Source: Lachnospiraceae bacterium (GTDB lineage Bacteria > Bacillota > Clostridia > Lachnospirales > Lachnospiraceae). From it: a stretch of DNA of 64,000 bases. Position numbers and translations under genes: made by a program. Under the pieces are notes generated by a model. The model was not told the DNA's origin. It did no database searches and saw only the letters and a list, made by a program, of their open reading frames with translations. The first letter of the stretch is position 1; each line of letters opens with the position of its first letter. Location: positions 1 through 64,000 of the forward strand of contig JAFTWX010000012.1 in NCBI GenBank assembly GCA_017465095.1, given 5' to 3'. This document shows positions 61,610-64,000 of the stretch, piece after piece.

Positions 61610-62899
61610 ATGAAAATAGCAATTATATCCATCAATGCCCACACAAAGGTTTTGAATCCTGCTTCGCCGCTTCACACAGTGTGCTTCCAGCAGTTTTTAA
61701 AACAAAACGGCATTGAGAGTACCATCGTGGATTACAAACCGGTTTACTACGGCAAATTCGACCCGAGACATCCTCTGTTTTATCAGATTGATTATCCGGA
61801 TTCCGATGCTACCATCCAGAAAAACATTCTCAAAAAATGGAGAACCCTGTTCTACGAAAGAGAAAAGAGATTTGACCGCTTTGAAGAATTTATCAAGAAA
61901 TACTATGAGCGGACAGACAAGTGCTACACTGCAAAGATTCTGGAAAAAGAAGATCCGGGCTTCGACTGTTACATCTGCGTGACGGACGTTATTTGGAAAT
62001 ACAATCCAAACAACGGATTTGACCGGGGATTCTTCCTGGCCTGCAAGCAGATGGACGGCAAAAAGAAAATTGCCTATGCAGCAAGCAAGGGCGCCAATCC
62101 GTACACAACGGAGCAGGCAAAAGAATTTTTTGATTATGTCAGCGATATTGATTATATTTCCGTGCGGGAAAAAAGCCTGCAAAATTACATTCAGGAAAAC
62201 TCCAAGCTGGAAGTAACCCACGTTCTGGACCCTGTCTTCTTACAGGAAAAAGATTTTTACGACGAAATGGCTATCCTGCCGAAGGAAAAGAAATACATCT
62301 TAATCTACCTGGCAATGGAAAAAGCGGACAATCTGGTCCGCACAGCTGTGGCCTATGCCAAAAAGCACGGCTATGACGTCATCGAACTGAGCGAGTATCC
62401 GGACCATGCAGATTTGGCAGACGGCGTAAACTACAAGCTTGTATACGACATCGGTGTAGAGGAATGGCTGGGATATATGATGAATGCAGAATATATCTTC
62501 ACCAACTCCTTCCACGCATGCTGCTTCTCCATCATCTTCCACAAACAGTTCTTTGTGGGTGCGAGAGCCGGAGATAAAATCGACTCCGTCCTTGAACTCT
62601 TCGGTTTGGAAGGAAGACGTGTGAAAGGCTATGCACCGGAGCTGGCAGAATCTCTTGCAGACATTGACTTTGCCGAGACAGAAGTTCTTCGCAAACAATA
62701 TGTCAAATCCTCCTCCGATTTCATTTTGGGCGCCATTCACGATCTGGAGACCAAAGAGCACGAAAATCACAAGGATTTGGTAAACCCTGATGTCTATACG
62801 GCAAAACCTAAACTCAAAGAGCATTTTACTTCCAATAAAAAGCTGATGAAACGTTGGCAGGGAGTTAAAAAACAAATCAAAAAAGTGATACGAAAATAA
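61610..62899 (+). CDS. Polysaccharide pyruvyl transferase family protein
   Basis: A 429-residue protein of the CsaB/PssM-type family, which puts ketal-linked pyruvate on sugars from phosphoenolpyruvate. It has an N-terminal Rossmann-like half, KIAYAASKG, a DYISVREKS block, VLDPVFLQ, and a C-terminal TNSFHACCFSIIFHKQFF with the conserved Ser-Phe-His. The last 40 residues are basic. GAAAGGA precedes the ATG. It is last in the plus-strand trio; a pyruvyl group would add negative charge to a wall glycan. Confidence 0.9.
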   Translation: MKIAIISINAHTKVLNPASPLHTVCFQQFLKQNGIESTIVDYKPVYYGKFDPRHPLFYQIDYPDSDATIQKNILKKWRTLFYEREKRFDRFEEFIKKYYERTDKCYTAKILEKEDPGFDCYICVTDVIWKYNPNNGFDRGFFLACKQMDGKKKIAYAASKGANPYTTEQAKEFFDYVSDIDYISVREKSLQNYIQENSKLEVTHVLDPVFLQEKDFYDEMAILPKEKKYILIYLAMEKADNLVRTAVAYAKKHGYDVIELSEYPDHADLADGVNYKLVYDIGVEEWLGYMMNAEYIFTNSFHACCFSIIFHKQFFVGARAGDKIDSVLELFGLEGRRVKGYAPELAESLADIDFAETEVLRKQYVKSSSDFILGAIHDLETKEHENHKDLVNPDVYTAKPKLKEHFTSNKKLMKRWQGVKKQIKKVIRK

Positions 62900-62904
62900 A
62901 AAAA

Positions 62905-62936
62905 CGCTGCAGGTTATTTATACCTGCGGCGTCTTT
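62905..62936. terminator. Bidirectional terminator between convergent genes
   Basis: CGCTGCAGGT (62905-62914) pairs with ACCTGCGGCG (62922-62931) apart from one G-T pair, with a seven-base loop. A T-rich stretch follows on the plus strand (TCTTTTC), and on the minus strand the stem is followed by a T-run (A-run before it on the plus strand). It serves both the pyruvyl transferase and the minus-strand gene, whose TAA lies in the loop. Confidence 0.8.
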
Positions 62937-64000
62937 TCATTTCTGTCATTTCTTTTTTCCGTTCCTCAATGAGTTCCATAAGCGGTACTCTCTCTCCGCC
63001 GAATGTAAAGTCAAGGCTCCTTCTGTAAGCGTTTTCCTCCTCCACACGTTTCAGATCGCTCACCACGTCCTCCGGAAGATTTCCGAGCACAAGCCAGTCA
63101 ATCACACGGTCGGAAGAATGGGTATCGATGTAATCAAAATGATGATCTACATACCGCTGTACCTTCTCCTCCTCAAAATCCTTTTTGGAAATAGCTTCCA
63201 GAAGCTGTTCAAACGTATAACAAACTTTTCCCGGTGCCGACTCCTCATACTCCCTGTGGAATCCGCGGGAGAAAGAATACTGAATCTTGTCAAACGCAAA
63301 GAACAACATCGGATTTTTCATCAGTGAATACTCAAAAATATTGGAAGAATAATCCGTAATCAAAAGGTCCGTCACATAGAACAGATCATTGATATTCGGG
63401 TATTTGCCCACATCGATGAATCTATCTGCGAACTCCTTTGCAATCGGCACTTTTTTACGCACCCACGGATGCATTTTAAAGAGCACCACATACTCATCCT
63501 TACAGACATTATACAACCCTTCAAAATCAACCAGATGATACGGATAATAAGCTTCTCTCTTGTTCATACCGCGGTAAGTCGGTGCAAACAAAATCACTTT
63601 TTTTCCTTTGCAAATCGGATATTTTTCGTATATTTCCTCTATCTTTTTCTGTTTGTGTTCTTCCTCGAGATACTCGTCCATACGCGGCATTCCCGTAGCA
63701 AGCACCTGCTCGTCGTTCATTCCCCATACTTCGGAGAAAAACGGCGCAATATTTTTGGACCCGGCAATGCCGAAGCTGTACTGTCTGTGACAGGACACTG
63801 CATTCGGACAGCCCATGTGCCCCCAGCGGCTGTATCCGGAAGATTTAAATCCGGCGCCCGCGTGCCAAAGCTGTATTACTTTGGTATCCTCCGACAGCTC
63901 CAGCCAGTCAAGACACGGTGCATGGTCATCCAGAAATACAATTCCGCTTCTGGCAAGCTTGATAGTAAAATCAAGCCAGCTCTTGATCGTCTGCCCTCTC
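62914..64000 (-). CDS. CDP-glycerol glycerophosphotransferase-like protein (5' end cut)
   Basis: The frame is open from the stop at 62914 to the right edge, so the N-terminus is missing; 360 or so residues are visible. It shows QLWHAGAGFKSSGYS, then APTYRG, FKMHPWVR and the glycan-polymer-transferase hallmark LLITDYSSNIFEYSL, which places it in the TagB/TagF family. These enzymes add glycerol-phosphate or ribitol-phosphate from CDP-alditol to a lipid-linked primer. The ATG at 63816 inside the frame is internal and has no claim as start. It links the CDP-alditol pathway at 50-53 kb with a teichoic-acid-like polymer. Confidence 0.9.
   Translation of the reverse strand, partial: RGQTIKSWLDFTIKLARSGIVFLDDHAPCLDWLELSEDTKVIQLWHAGAGFKSSGYSRWGHMGCPNAVSCHRQYSFGIAGSKNIAPFFSEVWGMNDEQVLATGMPRMDEYLEEEHKQKKIEEIYEKYPICKGKKVILFAPTYRGMNKREAYYPYHLVDFEGLYNVCKDEYVVLFKMHPWVRKKVPIAKEFADRFIDVGKYPNINDLFYVTDLLITDYSSNIFEYSLMKNPMLFFAFDKIQYSFSRGFHREYEESAPGKVCYTFEQLLEAISKKDFEEEKVQRYVDHHFDYIDTHSSDRVIDWLVLGNLPEDVVSDLKRVEEENAYRRSLDFTFGGERVPLMELIEERKKEMTEMKRRRRYK

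Noticed and set aside
1..64000. CRISPR array, transposon, integrase, attachment site, tRNA or rRNA
   Set aside because: I saw no regularly spaced DNA repeats, transposase or integrase proteins, or RNA gene signatures; gene-free gaps are too short to hide such elements.

Overview
The window looks like chromosomal DNA of a low-to-mid GC Gram-positive anaerobe of the Clostridia, most likely Lachnospiraceae. The reasons are: AGGAGG-type ribosome sites almost everywhere, a Csp-like germination subtilase, a GH25 lysozyme, DUF6020/DUF6077-like membrane proteins, a GH3 enzyme with reversed domain order, and complete absence of outer-membrane genes. I see no phage, insertion sequence, CRISPR array, rRNA or tRNA gene. 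Taxonomy is inferred from gene content only. No gene-free stretch is longer than about 190 bases.

Almost the whole window is one cell-surface polysaccharide region transcribed on the minus strand. Reading in the direction of transcription, the first block (58.1 to 38.9 kb) starts at an extended -10 promoter. It encodes an acyltransferase-3 protein, an AMP-forming ligase, a small acyl carrier protein, an MBOAT O-acyltransferase and an SGNH-like partner. These are followed by a TarI/IspD-type cytidylyltransferase, an SDR epimerase/dehydratase, a two-gene ABC polymer exporter, a Wzy-like protein, a YfhO-like membrane protein, a GH3 glycosidase, a secreted papain-like protease and an O-antigen-ligase-like protein. 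A CDP-glycerol transferase-like gene is cut by the right edge. Together these suggest a CDP-alditol (teichoic-acid-like) polymer that is exported and then acylated by a Dlt-like but distinct machine.

The second block (38.5 to 6.7 kb) begins at a promoter before rmlB. It holds rmlB-rmlA (no rmlC or rmlD in the window), GH25, a GT-C-like protein, two tandem pairs of related membrane proteins (one fused to a metallo-beta-lactamase domain), and a second ABC exporter with a carbohydrate-binding tail on its ATPase. Next come several GT2 glycosyltransferases, a phosphohexomutase, a GtrA/GtrB-like/flippase-like trio, a kinase + HAD phosphatase, a CotH-VTC-DUF4956 cassette, a sugar nucleotidyltransferase, a priming glycosyl-1-phosphate transferase and an LCP ligase. 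This is a near-complete path from sugar activation, through lipid-linked assembly and export, to attachment on peptidoglycan.

The third block (6.7 to 0 kb) is one more GT2 gene, then proteostasis genes: an HtrA protease, a divergent ClpX with an apparent N-terminal frameshift, a Csp-like subtilase and an LspA-like signal peptidase. On the plus strand are only the partial gene at the left edge, a tiny zinc-ribbon gene at 38.7 kb, and a three-gene run at 58.3 to 62.9 kb (alpha/beta hydrolase, secreted beta-helix protein, polysaccharide pyruvyl transferase). The most novel-looking parts are the Dlt-like acylation/CDP-alditol module, the CotH-VTC-DUF4956 cassette beside a kinase and phosphatase, the membrane-protein/metallo-beta-lactamase pairs, and the divergent ClpX.
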